Below are positions 7,423 through 15,874 of a stretch of 59,036 bases of DNA, piece after piece. The first letter of the stretch is position 1. Each line of letters begins with the position of its first letter. The translations under genes were made by a program, and so were the position numbers. The notes below the pieces were generated by a model. It did no database searches, was not told where the DNA came from, and was given only the letters and a program-made list of their open reading frames with translations. Source of the DNA: JAXDLK01 sp034666665 (GTDB lineage: Bacteria; Desulfobacterota; Binatia; JACPRU01); NCBI GenBank assembly GCA_034666665.1, contig JAXDLK010000005.1, positions 1 to 59,036 on the forward strand, in the 5' to 3' direction.

Positions 7423-8669
7423 TCTTCTTCGAGCCGCCGGCGGACGAGCTGAGCCTCCTCAGAGCCGATCCCCTGTTGTGGGAACAGGAGCTCGACGTAC
7501 GTCCGGAGGTCGCGGAGGCGATCGAGAAGGCGACCGGCAAGCGCGCCGGCCGCGTGTGGTGGCGATCGGGAAACGATCACCTGTACGCGCTCGAGCTCGC
7601 CGACCTGGGCCGAGGCCGTCCCTCGATGGCGATCGTCCACGGCTTCTGGGAGCGCTGGGAGCCACGCCCGCCGGAGCACGAGATCGACGCGGACCTGCTG
7701 GATCTCTCGCTCTGGGTCGCCGAGGTGAGCGACGGAATCGACCCCGCAGACGTCCATCGCGTCGCCAAGCACGCCGGCCTACGGACCACCTGGCCGGCCG
7801 ATCTCGTCCTTCGCACCCCGGACGAGCGCTTCCGTGACCTTCCCGATTTCGCCTGGGAGCCGCGCTTCATCGACGTCGAGGGCCTGCGCATGGCGTACGT
7901 CGAGGATGGCGCCGGCGATCCGATCCTGATGCTCCACGGCGAGCCGACGTGGGGCTTTCTCTACCGCTTCATGATCCCGCCCCTTGCGCAGGTTGGGCGC
8001 GTGGTGGTTCCCGACCTGATCGGCTTCGGCCGCTCCGACAAGCCACGGGTGGCGAACGCCTACACCTACCGAAGCCACGCCCGCTGGCTGAGGCGTTTCG
8101 TCGAGGCGCTCGACCTCCGCCAGGTCACGCTCCTCTGCCAGGACTGGGGCGGGCTCCTCGGCCTCCGGCTCCTGTCGCAGGTGCCGGAACGCTTTGCCCG
8201 CGTGGTGGCGATGAACACGGGGTTTCCGACCGGCGGCGACCCCGGAGCCGCGTTTCGCGTCTGGCGGCGATACGCCCTCGGGCAGAGCGCACTGGACGTT
8301 CCGGCGTTGATGAAGGCGACCGTGAAACGGCCGTCCTTCACCGACCACGAGGCTGCCGCTTACGGGGCGCCGTTCCCGTCGCCGGAGTACCAGACGGGCG
8401 CGCTGGCGTTCCCGAGGCTCGTGCCGATCCGTCCCGCCGACCTCGCCGCGTACGAGAATCGCCGCGCGGCGGCGGTGCTGCGGACGCTGGACGCTCCCGT
8501 GTTGCTTCCCTGGGCGGACGCGGATCCGATCACCGGGGCGTGGGAGCCCGGCCTCCGGTCGCTCTTCCGGAACGTGGCTCCACCGCTTCCGGTCCGTGGT
8601 GCCGGGCACTTCCTGCAAGAGGACGCGGGCGAAGAGATCGCCGGAGCGATCCGAAAGTGGCTCGCGTGA
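7419..8669 (+). CDS. Haloalkane dehalogenase (HLD-I-like) with an extra N-terminal domain
   Basis: The product has 416 residues. Residues about 131-416 match the DhlA-type subfamily closely: LRTPDERFRDLPDF, then HGEPTWGFLYR (173-183), the nucleophile elbow QDWGGLLG with Asp242 and Trp243, an acid in LPWADADPITG and the base His in GAGHFLQED. Residues 1-130 (MIFFEPPADELSLLRADPLL at the start) precede the normal start of the family and match nothing I know. The ATG overlaps the upstream stop as ATGA, which supports the long form. The pair plus the alcohol dehydrogenase downstream would fit haloalkane to alcohol to aldehyde conversion. Confidence 0.87.
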   Translation: MIFFEPPADELSLLRADPLLWEQELDVRPEVAEAIEKATGKRAGRVWWRSGNDHLYALELADLGRGRPSMAIVHGFWERWEPRPPEHEIDADLLDLSLWVAEVSDGIDPADVHRVAKHAGLRTTWPADLVLRTPDERFRDLPDFAWEPRFIDVEGLRMAYVEDGAGDPILMLHGEPTWGFLYRFMIPPLAQVGRVVVPDLIGFGRSDKPRVANAYTYRSHARWLRRFVEALDLRQVTLLCQDWGGLLGLRLLSQVPERFARVVAMNTGFPTGGDPGAAFRVWRRYALGQSALDVPALMKATVKRPSFTDHEAAAYGAPFPSPEYQTGALAFPRLVPIRPADLAAYENRRAAAVLRTLDAPVLLPWADADPITGAWEPGLRSLFRNVAPPLPVRGAGHFLQEDAGEEIAGAIRKWLA

Positions 8670-8754
8670 TCTCCTCGTGCACGGCCTACGCTCTCGGCGA
8701 AACGTTGCCATCGGCGGACGGGATCGCGGATCGATCGGCCCGCGGAATGGCGGC

Positions 8755-8783
8755 TTGACCGGTCGTCCGGCGTTCGCCATACG
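8755..8783 (+). promoter_or_regulatory. Candidate promoter of the alcohol dehydrogenase gene
   Basis: TTGACC (8755-8760), a 17-base spacer, then CATACG (8778-8783). The -35 is good and the -10 weak. The predicted start would give a leader of about 30 bases containing the GGAGGAG ribosome binding site. It suggests the dehydrogenase can be transcribed apart from the dehalogenase genes. Confidence 0.3.
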
Positions 8784-8818
8784 ACCCGCAACCGCACCGG
8801 TCGCAACGGAGGAGCGCC

Positions 8819-9910
8819 ATGGTCAAGGCCGCAGTCATGTGGGGGTTCGGGGAGCCCCTGAAGATCGACTCGGTGGCGCTCAAGGCGCCCCGCGAGGACG
8901 AGGTCGTCGTCAAGGTCGTCGCCAGCGGCGTCTGTCACTCGGATCTCTCGGTGGTGCAGATGAAGATTCCCATTCCTCCGCCGGTGGTTCTCGGCCACGA
9001 GGGTGCGGGGATCGTCGAGGAGGTCGGAAAGAGCGTACGCGATCTCCGGCCGGGCGATCACGTCGTTCTCTCCTGGGTGGAGAATTGCGGCCATTGTCAC
9101 TACTGCGTCGCGGGGCACGGGCACCTCTGCGACACCGGCATCCGCAATTCGATGGCAGGGAAGGAGGCGGTGTTCGAGAAGGACGGAGTCGACATCGCGC
9201 GCATGGCGGGCGTGGCTTCGTTCGCCGAGCGCACGATCGTGCGAGCGACTTCGGCGATCAAGATCCGTGACGACGTTCCGCTCGACAAGGCGTGCCTCGT
9301 CGGCTGTGGGGTGATGACCGGCGTGGGCGCGGCGGTGAACACCGCGAAGGTGCGCCCCGGGGAGACCGTGGCAGTGTTCGGCTGCGGGGGGGTCGGCCTG
9401 AACGTGATCCAGGGGGCGGCGCTCTGTGGCGCCTCGCGGATCATCGCCATCGACCTCGTCGAATCGAAGCTCCGGCTCGCCGAGACGTTCGGCGCGACCG
9501 ACGTGCTCAACCCGAAGCAGGCGGGAGACGTCGGCGAAGCGATTCGCGGTCTCACCGACGGCCTCGGCGTCGACTACGCGTTCGAGGTGATCGGCCTCCC
9601 GGACGTGGTCGCCCAGGCGTTCATGTGCACGAAGCGTGGCGGCAAGACCGTCGTCGTCGGCGTCCCCGCGTTCGGTCAGACGATCTCGGTCGACGCCTTC
9701 CGTCTGCCCCTCGAGGAGAAGGCGTTGATCGGCTCCCTCTATGGGTCGGCGAACATGCGCCGCGACATGCCGAAGCTGATCGACCTCTACGTGCAGAAGA
9801 AGCTCAAGATCGACGAGCTCATCTCCCGGACGATCACTCTCGAAGAAGTGAACGAGGCGTTCTCGGCCATGGAGTCCGGCGAGGTCGCCCGGAGCGTGAT
9901 CGTCTACTGA
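8819..9910 (+). CDS. Zinc-dependent alcohol dehydrogenase, MDR family
   Basis: The product has 363 residues with a GGAGGAGCGCC ribosome binding site. Catalytic zinc ligands are Cys39 (GVCHSD), His60 (GHEGAG) and Cys163 (VGCGVMTG). Structural zinc ligands are Cys90, Cys93, Cys96 and Cys104 (NCGHCHYC then HLC). The dinucleotide fold has FGCGGVGLN followed by an acidic AIDLV strand end, which favours NAD over NADP. It belongs with the class III-like/mycobacterial-type alcohol dehydrogenases. Its place downstream of two dehalogenases suggests it oxidises the released alcohols. It converges with the next gene and their 3' ends overlap by seven bases. Confidence 0.93.
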   Translation: MVKAAVMWGFGEPLKIDSVALKAPREDEVVVKVVASGVCHSDLSVVQMKIPIPPPVVLGHEGAGIVEEVGKSVRDLRPGDHVVLSWVENCGHCHYCVAGHGHLCDTGIRNSMAGKEAVFEKDGVDIARMAGVASFAERTIVRATSAIKIRDDVPLDKACLVGCGVMTGVGAAVNTAKVRPGETVAVFGCGGVGLNVIQGAALCGASRIIAIDLVESKLRLAETFGATDVLNPKQAGDVGEAIRGLTDGLGVDYAFEVIGLPDVVAQAFMCTKRGGKTVVVGVPAFGQTISVDAFRLPLEEKALIGSLYGSANMRRDMPKLIDLYVQKKLKIDELISRTITLEEVNEAFSAMESGEVARSVIVY

Positions 9911-10479
9911 GCCTTCCCTTCCGGCCGGGCGTAGCGACCGACGAGGCGTGCCTCCGCGAGCGATTCCTTCTCGATCGCCTCGCGTACCGCCTTGGTGCTC
10001 GTCTGATCGGACGGCTCGATCGGTTTCCCGAGCGCGTGGAACGCGAAGACGTAGCGATGAGGCGGCCCGGGCGGCGGACAGGGGCCGCCATAGCCGATCT
10101 TGCCGAAGCCGTTGGCGCCCTGCTTCGTTCCGTCGCCGAGGTCGGCAGCGGGCTTCACGCCTTCGTCGAGCGCTCGAGCGGCGCCGGGAATGTTGTAGAT
10201 CACCCAGTGCGTGAAGGTTCCCCCGGGTGCATCGGGATCATCGACCGTGAGGGCGAACGCCCTGGTCTCTTGCGGCGCACCGTTCCACTGGAGCTTGGGC
10301 GACCGATCGGCGCCGTCACACGTGAACGCCGTGGGAATGTCGCCGCCGTCCTTGAAGTCGGGGCTCGTCAGGACGAAGACGTCGTCGGCACGCGCTTGCT
10401 GATGAAGGGTGACGGCGACGACGGCGGCGATCGCCGTTGCCGTCCACCGAGTCGAGAGTGAGCCGGCCGGAAGTCTCAT
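9904..10479 (-). CDS. Exported YbhB/YbcL-type PEBP (Raf-kinase-inhibitor-like) protein
   Basis: The product has 191 residues with a GAGGAGGACG ribosome binding site and an N-terminal signal peptide ending near HQQARA. The mature part has the phosphatidylethanolamine-binding-protein signatures SPDFKDGGDIPTAFTCDGAD, VDDPDAPGGTFTHWVIYNI and GYGGPCPPPGPPHRYVF. The bacterial family is common and its function is largely unknown; it binds anionic groups in a small pocket. The start at 10479 is preferred to an in-frame extension of 42 residues that lacks a signal sequence. It diverges from parC. Confidence 0.92.
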   Translation of the reverse strand: MRLPAGSLSTRWTATAIAAVVAVTLHQQARADDVFVLTSPDFKDGGDIPTAFTCDGADRSPKLQWNGAPQETRAFALTVDDPDAPGGTFTHWVIYNIPGAARALDEGVKPAADLGDGTKQGANGFGKIGYGGPCPPPGPPHRYVFAFHALGKPIEPSDQTSTKAVREAIEKESLAEARLVGRYARPEGKAQ

Positions 10480-10603
10480 GTTCGTCCTCCTCGTCGAAGA
10501 GTGGGGACATGGGCCGGACGTGCCCGGTGGTGCGGCGACGCCGCCGATCCCCGAGTCGATCGAACACGGACGAGGCGGAATTTCCTCGTCCCGGAGGTGA
10601 CGC

Positions 10604-12871
10604 ATGACCGAGCTGGCGACGGATCTACGCAGCGCTGCCGAGGAGCGCTACCTGAGCTACGCCCTCTCGGTGATCACCAGTCGCGCGCTGCCGGACGTGC
10701 GCGACGGCCTGAAACCGGTGCAGCGCCGGATCCTCTTCGCGATGGCCGAAAACCTCGGCCTGGCTCCGGGTGCGAGGCCGCGAAAATCCGCCGCCGTCGT
10801 CGGCGAGGTGCTCGGCAAATATCATCCCCACGGCGACCTGGCCGCGTACGAGGCGATGGTACGGATGGCGCAGCCGTTCGCGCTTCGGTACCCGCTCGTC
10901 GAGGGCGAGGGGAACTTCGGATCCCTCGACGGGGATGGCGCGGCGGCGATGCGGTACACGGAGGTGCGGCTCGCGCGGGTGGCCCAGGCACTGCTCGGCG
11001 AGCTCGACGCGGACACGGTTCCGTTTCACGCGAACTACGACGCCACGCGGGAGGAGCCGGTCGTCCTGCCGGCCGCGGTGCCGCAGCTCCTGATGAACGG
11101 CTCGACGGGCATCGCCGTCGGCATGGCCACGAACGTTCCGCCCCACAACCTGGGCGAGCTGGTGGACGCGCTGATCGCGATGATCGACGACCCCGCAGCC
11201 GAGACCAAGACGCTGCTGAAATTCGTCAAGGGCCCGGACTTCCCGACCGGCGGCGAGATCCTCAACACGAAGGCGGAGCTGCGCTCCATCTACGAGAGCG
11301 GACAGGGGGCGATTCGTCTCCGCGGCCAGTACCGGCTGGAGAGCCTGTCGCGCGGTCGCCAGCAGATCGTCATCACCTCCATCCCCTACGGGGCCAACAA
11401 GGCGACGCTCGTCGAGTCGATCGCGGAGCTGATCGTCAGCCGCAAGCTGCCTCAGGTGGTCGACGTCCGCGACGAGTCGACGAACGACGTGCGCGTCGTT
11501 CTCGAGCCGAAGAGCGGCACCGCGCCCGAGCTGATCATGGCGTACCTGTACAAGCACACCGACCTCGCTGCGAACTTCAACGTGAACCTGACGTGCCTGG
11601 TGCCGACCGCGAATCCGCTCGTCGGCCAACCGGCGCGGCTGTCGCTCCGCGAGCTCTGCCGCCATTTCCTCGATTTCCGCCTCCAGGTGGTGACCCGCCG
11701 TCTCGCGTACGAGAAGCGAAAGCTCGAGGAGCGGCTCCATCTCCTGGAGGGCTTCGCGATCCTCCACGGCGACCTCGACCGCGCGATCCGCATCATCCGG
11801 TCCGCAGAGTCACGCGAGGATGCCGCGGGGAAGCTCCAGGCGGCGTTCCGCCTGGATGACGTGCAGGTTCACGCGATCCTCGAGATCCGCCTCTACCAGC
11901 TCGCCCGTCTGGAGATGGGCAAGATCCAGAAGGAGCGCACGGAGAAGCGCGAGCGGCTCGCCGAGGTCGAGGACTTGCTGAAGAAGCCCAAGCGGCGCTG
12001 GCAGATCATCCGCGACGAGCTGGGGAAGGCGAAGAAGGACTATTCCGATGCACGCCGCACGGCGATCTCGCGCGCCGAGGAGCTCGCCTACGATCCCGAG
12101 GCGTACATCGTGCACGAGGAGGCGACGGTGCTCTTCTCGCGCGACGGGTGGGTGAAACGCGTCCGCGAGATCAAGGATCCGTCGACGACGCGGCTCCGGG
12201 AGGGCGACGCGCTCTTCCGTGTCCTCGCGGGGAGCACTCGCGACCGCATCACGGTCTTCTCGAGCTTCGGCGGGCTCTACGTGCTGCCGGTGAACACGCT
12301 GCCCGCCACCACCGGATACGGCGAGCCGATTCAATCGATGGCGAAGTTCGCCGACAACGAGCGAGTCATCGACGTCATGCTCGTGTCCGGATCGTCTGTG
12401 CCTTCGGAGCAGGGCACTCTCTTCGACAAATCGACGGCGCCGGCGCAGCTCCTGCTCGCGACCGCACGAGGGTTCGGGTTCCGCCTCACTCCCGATCTCT
12501 CGGAGACGACTCGCGCCGGTCGAAAGATCGCGCGCACCGGAAAGGGTGATGAGGTGGTGTCGATCTCCCCCGTCCGCGGGCGCGAGGTGATCGTCGCGGC
12601 GGCGAGGGGCAAGATGCTGCGGTTCCCGCTCGGCGAGGTGCCCGAGCTCTCCGGAGCGGGCAAGGGCGTCTACCTGATGCGGCCCGGGGAGGCAGCGGAC
12701 CGGATCGTGGGTGCGGTGTCGCCGCCCGCGGACGGCCGAATGGTCGTCGTCACCACGGACGGAGGGGAACGGCGCATTCACCCGTCGGACGTGCCCGTGG
12801 GCCGGCGCGGCGGCAAGGGACAGAAGGTCGTGAAGCGCGGCGGCATCGCCGCCGTCCGCCTGGAGGGATAG
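10604..12871 (+). CDS. parC: DNA topoisomerase IV subunit A
   Basis: The product has 755 residues with GGAGG six bases before the ATG. Catalytic Tyr118 lies in AAAMRYTEVRLA. The breakage-reunion domain has KYHPHGD (72-78), and VPPHNLGE marks the tower region. The C-terminal region has beta-pinwheel repeats. The quinolone-resistance region reads HPHGDLAAYEAM: the Ser of GyrA-83/ParC-80 is Leu79. A GRRGGKG motif resembling a GyrA box appears only at the extreme C-terminus (about 742-748), so naming it gyrase is not excluded. The length and the ParE-type partner immediately downstream favour topoisomerase IV, which decatenates daughter chromosomes. Confidence 0.85.
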   Translation: MTELATDLRSAAEERYLSYALSVITSRALPDVRDGLKPVQRRILFAMAENLGLAPGARPRKSAAVVGEVLGKYHPHGDLAAYEAMVRMAQPFALRYPLVEGEGNFGSLDGDGAAAMRYTEVRLARVAQALLGELDADTVPFHANYDATREEPVVLPAAVPQLLMNGSTGIAVGMATNVPPHNLGELVDALIAMIDDPAAETKTLLKFVKGPDFPTGGEILNTKAELRSIYESGQGAIRLRGQYRLESLSRGRQQIVITSIPYGANKATLVESIAELIVSRKLPQVVDVRDESTNDVRVVLEPKSGTAPELIMAYLYKHTDLAANFNVNLTCLVPTANPLVGQPARLSLRELCRHFLDFRLQVVTRRLAYEKRKLEERLHLLEGFAILHGDLDRAIRIIRSAESREDAAGKLQAAFRLDDVQVHAILEIRLYQLARLEMGKIQKERTEKRERLAEVEDLLKKPKRRWQIIRDELGKAKKDYSDARRTAISRAEELAYDPEAYIVHEEATVLFSRDGWVKRVREIKDPSTTRLREGDALFRVLAGSTRDRITVFSSFGGLYVLPVNTLPATTGYGEPIQSMAKFADNERVIDVMLVSGSSVPSEQGTLFDKSTAPAQLLLATARGFGFRLTPDLSETTRAGRKIARTGKGDEVVSISPVRGREVIVAAARGKMLRFPLGEVPELSGAGKGVYLMRPGEAADRIVGAVSPPADGRMVVVTTDGGERRIHPSDVPVGRRGGKGQKVVKRGGIAAVRLEG

Positions 12872-12882
12872 GGTCGCACCGG

Positions 12883-14811
12883 ATGGCGAGATCGAAGTAC
12901 ACGGCGGAAGACATCACCGTCCTCGAGGGACTCGAGCCGGTGCGCAAGCGGCCGGCGATGTACATCGGCGGCGTCGGGCCCGAAGGCTTGCACCATCTTC
13001 TCTGGGAGGTGGTCGACAACTCCGTCGACGAGGCGATCAACGGATACGCCGGGCGGATCCACGTGACGCTGCATGCCGACCGGTCGTCGGCGACGGTTGC
13101 GGACGACGGTCGCGGAATCCCCGTCGACCTCCACAAGAAGTACAAGAAGCCCGCGCTCGAGCTGATCCTCACGACGCTGCATGCGGGCGGCAAGTTCGAG
13201 GCGAAGAACTATCTCCATTCCGGCGGCCTTCACGGCGTCGGCGCGTCGGTGGTGACGGCGTTGTCGGTCGAAATGGTGGCGACGGTACGTCGCGACGGCG
13301 CCGAGTGGCAGCAGGCGTTCTCGCGCGGCAAACCGAGGACCAAGCTCAAGCGCACCGGCGCCGCGCGTGGCAGCGGCACGACGATCTTCTTCCGGCCGGA
13401 TCCGGAGATCTTCCCTTCGACGAAGCTCGATGCCGAGGTCATCGCCGCCCGCCTCGAGGCGAAGGCGTACCTGCACAAGGGCTTGACGGTGGTGTTCACC
13501 GACGAGGCCGCCGGCGACACGACGACGTTTCACTACGAGGACGGGATCCGCGCGTACCTCGCGAAGCTCGTCGCCGAGCGCGGCCTCGACCCGGTCGGCG
13601 GCGAGGTCTTCTACACGGAGCGATTGCAGCCGGCGCCCGAGGGAGGCGGCACGATTCCCGAGCTCGAGTGCGCCGTCGTGTGGACGGAGGCCACGTCGGA
13701 GACGTTCCTCACGTTCGTCAACAGCATTCCGACCACGGCCGGAGGAACGCACGAGAACGGGCTCAAGGCGGCGATCAATCGCGCGCTCAGAAACTATCTC
13801 GAGATTCACAACCGGGTTCCCCGCGGCCTCACGGTCGCCGCCGAGGACGTACGCGAGGGGGTCGTGGCGGTGCTCTCGTGTTACCTCACGAGCCCGCAGT
13901 TCCAGGGGCAGACGAAGGAGCGCCTGAACAACCCGGAGACGGCGGCGCTGGTCGACGCCGCGATCCGCACGGCGCTCGAGAACTACCTGATGGGCAACCG
14001 CTCCGTGGCCGATGCGATCGCGGAACGGGTGATCCTCGCGGCTCGGGCGCGGAGCGCGTCGCGCGTGGCGGCGCAGCAGGTCACCCGCAAAGGGGCGATC
14101 TCCCACCGCCTGAACCTGCCGGGAAAGCTGGCCGACTGCAGCTCGACCGATCCCGCGGAGTGCGAGCTCTTCATCGTCGAGGGCGACTCCGCCGGCGGCT
14201 CGGCGAAGCAGGGCCGCGATCGGCAGTTCCAGGCGATCCTGCCGCTCCGCGGAAAGGTGCTCAACACCGAGGAAGCAGCGACGGGGAAGGTGCTGACCAA
14301 CAAGGAGCTCGGGGATCTGGTTTCCGCGCTCGGCTGCGGCGCGGGCAGGGATTTCGACGCGGCGAAGCTCCGCTACCACAAGATCTGCCTGCTCATGGAC
14401 GCGGATTCCGACGGCAACCACATCTGCACGCTGCTGCTCACGTTCTTCTTTCGCCACCTGCCCGGGCTCGTGCAAGGCGGCTTCGTCTACATCGCGCAGC
14501 CGCCGCTCTACCGCATCGACGTCGGCAAGCAGACCCACTGGGCGCTCGACGATCGGGAGAAGGATCGGCTGCTCGGGTCCGTCGACGGAAAGTCCGTGCG
14601 GGTGACGCGCTTCAAGGGTCTCGGCGAGATGAACCCGAAGACGCTGAAGGAGACCACGCTCGATCCGGAGCATCGATCGCTCCTGCGCGTATCGCTGTCC
14701 GATCCGGAGGGAACCGACCGTACGTTCAAGACGCTCATGGGACGCGACGTCGCCCCACGCTTCCAGCTGATCATGGAGCGGGCGCCGAAGGTCGAAGAGC
14801 TCGATCTCTGA
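12883..14811 (+). CDS. parE: DNA topoisomerase IV subunit B
   Basis: The product has 642 residues. The GHKL ATPase domain starts with EGLEPVRKRPAMYIG and has EVVDNSVDEA and DDGRGIPVD. The transducer domain follows, then the TOPRIM signature EGDSAGGSAKQGRDR. The metal motif is DADSDGNHI, as in ParE (DADSDG) rather than GyrB (DADVDG). The C-terminal end, GEMNPKTLKETTLDP...KVEELDL, is GyrB-like, so assignment by sequence alone is not absolute. It starts 11 bases after parC and forms an operon with it. Confidence 0.87.
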   Translation: MARSKYTAEDITVLEGLEPVRKRPAMYIGGVGPEGLHHLLWEVVDNSVDEAINGYAGRIHVTLHADRSSATVADDGRGIPVDLHKKYKKPALELILTTLHAGGKFEAKNYLHSGGLHGVGASVVTALSVEMVATVRRDGAEWQQAFSRGKPRTKLKRTGAARGSGTTIFFRPDPEIFPSTKLDAEVIAARLEAKAYLHKGLTVVFTDEAAGDTTTFHYEDGIRAYLAKLVAERGLDPVGGEVFYTERLQPAPEGGGTIPELECAVVWTEATSETFLTFVNSIPTTAGGTHENGLKAAINRALRNYLEIHNRVPRGLTVAAEDVREGVVAVLSCYLTSPQFQGQTKERLNNPETAALVDAAIRTALENYLMGNRSVADAIAERVILAARARSASRVAAQQVTRKGAISHRLNLPGKLADCSSTDPAECELFIVEGDSAGGSAKQGRDRQFQAILPLRGKVLNTEEAATGKVLTNKELGDLVSALGCGAGRDFDAAKLRYHKICLLMDADSDGNHICTLLLTFFFRHLPGLVQGGFVYIAQPPLYRIDVGKQTHWALDDREKDRLLGSVDGKSVRVTRFKGLGEMNPKTLKETTLDPEHRSLLRVSLSDPEGTDRTFKTLMGRDVAPRFQLIMERAPKVEELDL

Positions 14812-14872
14812 ACCCGACGCCGCGTGACGGCCGTCGGTTGAAACCGCCAACTCGAGCCTTCATGCTGGCCGG

Positions 14873-15874
14873 GTGCATCGCATCGCGCTGATCCCCGGAG
14901 ACGGGATCGGGCCGGAAGTGACGGACGCCGCCCGGACCGTCATCGAGGCCGCGGGCGTGCCCGTGGAGTGGGTGGTCGCGCAGGCGGGTGCCGGTGCCGC
15001 GACCGCGGCCGGCGATCCGCTGCCCGATGCGGTCCTCGACGCGATTCGCGATTCCGACGCCTCGCTCAAGGGTCCGGTGACCACGCCGATCGGCACCGGG
15101 TTCCAGAGCGTGAACGTGCGACTGCGGCGGGCGCTGGATCTCTACGCGAGCCTCCGGCCGGTGCGCTCGCTGCCGGGCATCGAGACGCGCCACCCGAACG
15201 TGGACCTCGTGGTCGTCCGCGAGAACACCGAGGGACTCTACTCCGGGATCGAGCACCGCGTGGTCCCGGGCGTCGTCGAGAGCCTCAAGATCATGACGGA
15301 GAAGGCGTGCACGCGGATCGCGGAGTTCGCCTTCGACTACTCCCAGCGTGCCGGCCGGCGCAAGGTGACGGCGGTTCACAAGGCAAACGTGATGCCGCTC
15401 GCCGACGGGCTCTTCTTGAACTGCGCGCAGCTCGTCGCGCGCCGCTATCCGCACATCGATTACGAGGAAGTGATCATCGACAACCTCTGCATGCGTCTGG
15501 TGCTCGATCCGTCCGAGTTCGACGTGATCCTGCTCGAGAATCTCTACGGCGACATCATCTCGGATCTCACCGCCGGCCTCGTGGGAGGGCTCGGGGTGGT
15601 GCCCGGCGCGAACATCGGTGCACGGCGCGCGGTGTACGAGGCGGTGCACGGAAGCGCGCCCGACATCGCCGGCAAGGGGCTCGCGAACCCGACGGCGCTG
15701 ATCCTCTCGTCGGTGCTGATGCTCGAGGATCTCGGCGAGCGTGACGCTGCCCGGCGGATCCGACGGGCGGTCGAGACGGTGCTCGGAGAAGCGAAGGTAC
15801 GCACCCGCGATCTCGGCGGCACGGCCACCACGGCGGAGTACGTGGACGCGCTCCTCCGCGAGGTCACCGCGTGA
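14873..15874 (+). CDS. NAD-dependent isocitrate dehydrogenase, catalytic-type subunit
   Basis: The product has 333 residues from a GTG start. It is a beta-decarboxylating dehydrogenase of the eukaryotic-mitochondrial IDH type. Isocitrate ligands are present: Ser79, Asn81, Arg85 and Arg95, in the phase of E. coli Ser113/Asn115/Arg119/Arg129. RENTEG (116-121), catalytic Tyr156 (FAFDYSQR), the Lys in TAVHKANVM and the metal aspartates in NLYGDIISDL are all kept. It converts isocitrate to 2-oxoglutarate; isopropylmalate or homoisocitrate activity is a less likely alternative. Its stop overlaps the start of a paralogue, which suggests the two products form a hetero-oligomer. Confidence 0.85.
   Translation: MHRIALIPGDGIGPEVTDAARTVIEAAGVPVEWVVAQAGAGAATAAGDPLPDAVLDAIRDSDASLKGPVTTPIGTGFQSVNVRLRRALDLYASLRPVRSLPGIETRHPNVDLVVVRENTEGLYSGIEHRVVPGVVESLKIMTEKACTRIAEFAFDYSQRAGRRKVTAVHKANVMPLADGLFLNCAQLVARRYPHIDYEEVIIDNLCMRLVLDPSEFDVILLENLYGDIISDLTAGLVGGLGVVPGANIGARRAVYEAVHGSAPDIAGKGLANPTALILSSVLMLEDLGERDAARRIRRAVETVLGEAKVRTRDLGGTATTAEYVDALLREVTA

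Noticed and set aside
10604..12871. Naming this gene gyrA because of a GRRGGKG motif
   Set aside because: The motif is at the far C-terminus, not in the first pinwheel blade; size and the ParE-type partner favour parC, though gyrase is not fully excluded.
12778..14850. 690-residue minus-strand open frame opposite parE
   Set aside because: Antisense frame of a high-GC gene with Arg/Leu/Glu/Asp bias and no domain; parE on the other strand is certain.
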